64,000 bases of DNA from an uncultured Clostridia bacterium (GTDB lineage Bacteria > Bacillota > Clostridia > TANB77 > CAG-508): NCBI GenBank assembly GCA_948777935.1, contig CAQDYY010000005.1, positions 1 through 64,000 on the forward strand, given 5' to 3'. Of the stretch, positions 63,338-64,000 are shown one piece after another (position 1 is the first letter of the stretch; every line of letters begins with the position of its first letter). Both the position numbers and the translations under genes were made by a program. The notes beneath the pieces were generated by a model. The model searched no databases. It worked only from the letters and a program-made list of their open reading frames with translations, and was not told the DNA's origin.

Positions 63338-64000
63338 ATGAAAAAATTATTAATACACGTTAGATCTTGGGTAAAAGTAATATCCCTAATATTTATTGCA
63401 AGTATGCTAATTATAGCAGGATTTTCATTCATCTATAAACCAACATATAGTGTAACATTAAATGGTGAATTTATTGGGTACACAAAAAATAAAAGTAGTT
63501 TGCAAAGTAAAATTAATGATTACATAGATAATGGAGATGGTGAAAACATAGCATTTGTACAAGTAGACGATTTACCAGAATATAGCTTATGTTTATTAAA
63601 GAAAGACATACAAACCAATGATGATGAAATATTTGCAAAAGTAAAGCAAATAGGTACAACATATTATCGCTATTATGCAATTTTAGATGATGAAGAAGAA
63701 AAACTATATGTAGCTACATTTGAAGAAGCAGAAAAAGCAGTAGAAGGATTAAAAGAAAAAAATAGTAAAAATAAAGAAGAAGTTAGTATTTTAGAAAAAT
63801 ATTCAGCAGAGCCAAAAGAAGTTGTTAGTTCAGAAGAAGTAATTTCAAAACTATATGAAAAAGTAGAAGCACAAAAAGCAACAACAACTAAATCATCATC
63901 AGGTCCAGTTAGATATGCATCAAGCTCTAATACGAGTAGCAAAAAAATTCCACTTTCAATAGGCCTTATAAAACCAATATCAGGAACAGTTACATCAAGA
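63338..64000 (+). CDS. Start of an M23-type cell-wall peptidase gene (runs off the window)
   Basis: 221 residues visible. One N-terminal membrane helix (about 13-33), an extracytoplasmic region with NGEFIGYTKNKSSLQSKIND (a domain seen before M23 peptidases), a coiled segment and a Ser/Thr-rich linker ending KPISGTVTSR, the standard lead-in to the lysostaphin-type M23 domain (PxxGxxTSxFG). The zinc motifs lie beyond the end. AAAGGAG lies about 15 bases before ATG 63338, a longer spacing than usual. Confidence 0.75.
   Translation, partial: MKKLLIHVRSWVKVISLIFIASMLIIAGFSFIYKPTYSVTLNGEFIGYTKNKSSLQSKINDYIDNGDGENIAFVQVDDLPEYSLCLLKKDIQTNDDEIFAKVKQIGTTYYRYYAILDDEEEKLYVATFEEAEKAVEGLKEKNSKNKEEVSILEKYSAEPKEVVSSEEVISKLYEKVEAQKATTTKSSSGPVRYASSSNTSSKKIPLSIGLIKPISGTVTSR

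Overview
The window is about 64 kb of AT-rich DNA (roughly 30% GC by eye) from a Gram-positive anaerobic bacterium, most likely a spore-forming member of the Clostridia. The grounds are the class III anaerobic ribonucleotide reductase pair (nrdD/nrdG), cwlD (spore cortex), a Spo0E-like peptide, CotF-like coat proteins, class-typical operons (gdpP-rplI-dnaB, tilS-ftsH, walJ-rlmH) and clostridial -35/-10 promoters. It looks like an uncultured gut lineage, but the exact group cannot be read from this sequence. The most striking property is genome-wide. Eleven genes are split into two or more frames, and in all of them every break has the same form: an extra C sits directly before a glycine codon, so the upstream frame meets the codon CGG and the conserved protein resumes one base later at GGN. 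I count 15 such sites, several in genes that should be essential or catalytically critical (murA just before the catalytic cysteine, lgt, prs, dacF inside the SxN motif). Reading the native genes by eye, I found no CGG used as an ordinary arginine codon. The only ordinary in-frame CGG codons lie in three small ORFs of different composition that look acquired. The simplest reading is that CGG is unassigned or starved here and triggers an efficient +1 frameshift (or CGGN is read as glycine). Layout: 1-7.7 kb is mostly on the minus strand (ttcA-like, MazF-like toxin, FAD/Rieske oxidoreductase, rlmH, walJ, murA) with one tRNA-Arg. 7.7-14.9 kb is plus-strand housekeeping (gdpP, rplI, dnaB, tilS, ftsH). 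15-20.5 kb holds a Crp/Fnr regulator divergent from nrdD-nrdG, then prs and rpsU. 20.6-26 kb has a membrane glycosyltransferase-like gene, a pair of M16 peptidase homologues, lgt and a spo0E-like gene. 26.4-42 kb is a type IV secretion-like locus with three VirB2-like pilins, PrgI, a split VirB4, a VirB6-like protein with PDPGTGP repeats, two anchored proteins and a 1223-residue protein combining phosphoesterase, lysozyme-like and C39-like domains; no relaxase, coupling protein or integrase is seen. 42-45 kb has a nucleotidyltransferase, dacF and signal peptidase I. 45-50.2 kb is accessory: foreign-looking secreted and peptide ORFs, an acyl-CoA synthetase, a candidate type I toxin-antitoxin unit and tRNAs Cys and Gly. 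50.5-64 kb carries a thioester-type surface protein, membrane and Ig-like proteins, a diguanylate cyclase, a PD-(D/E)XK nuclease, cwlD, pcrA, two coat-type proteins and the start of an M23 peptidase gene. Intergenic DNA is rich in repeats: seven ~50-bp GGGCAC...GTGCCC elements, three ~150-210-bp MITE-like elements with AAGAACCC ends, and at least four long palindromes in gene-downstream positions.
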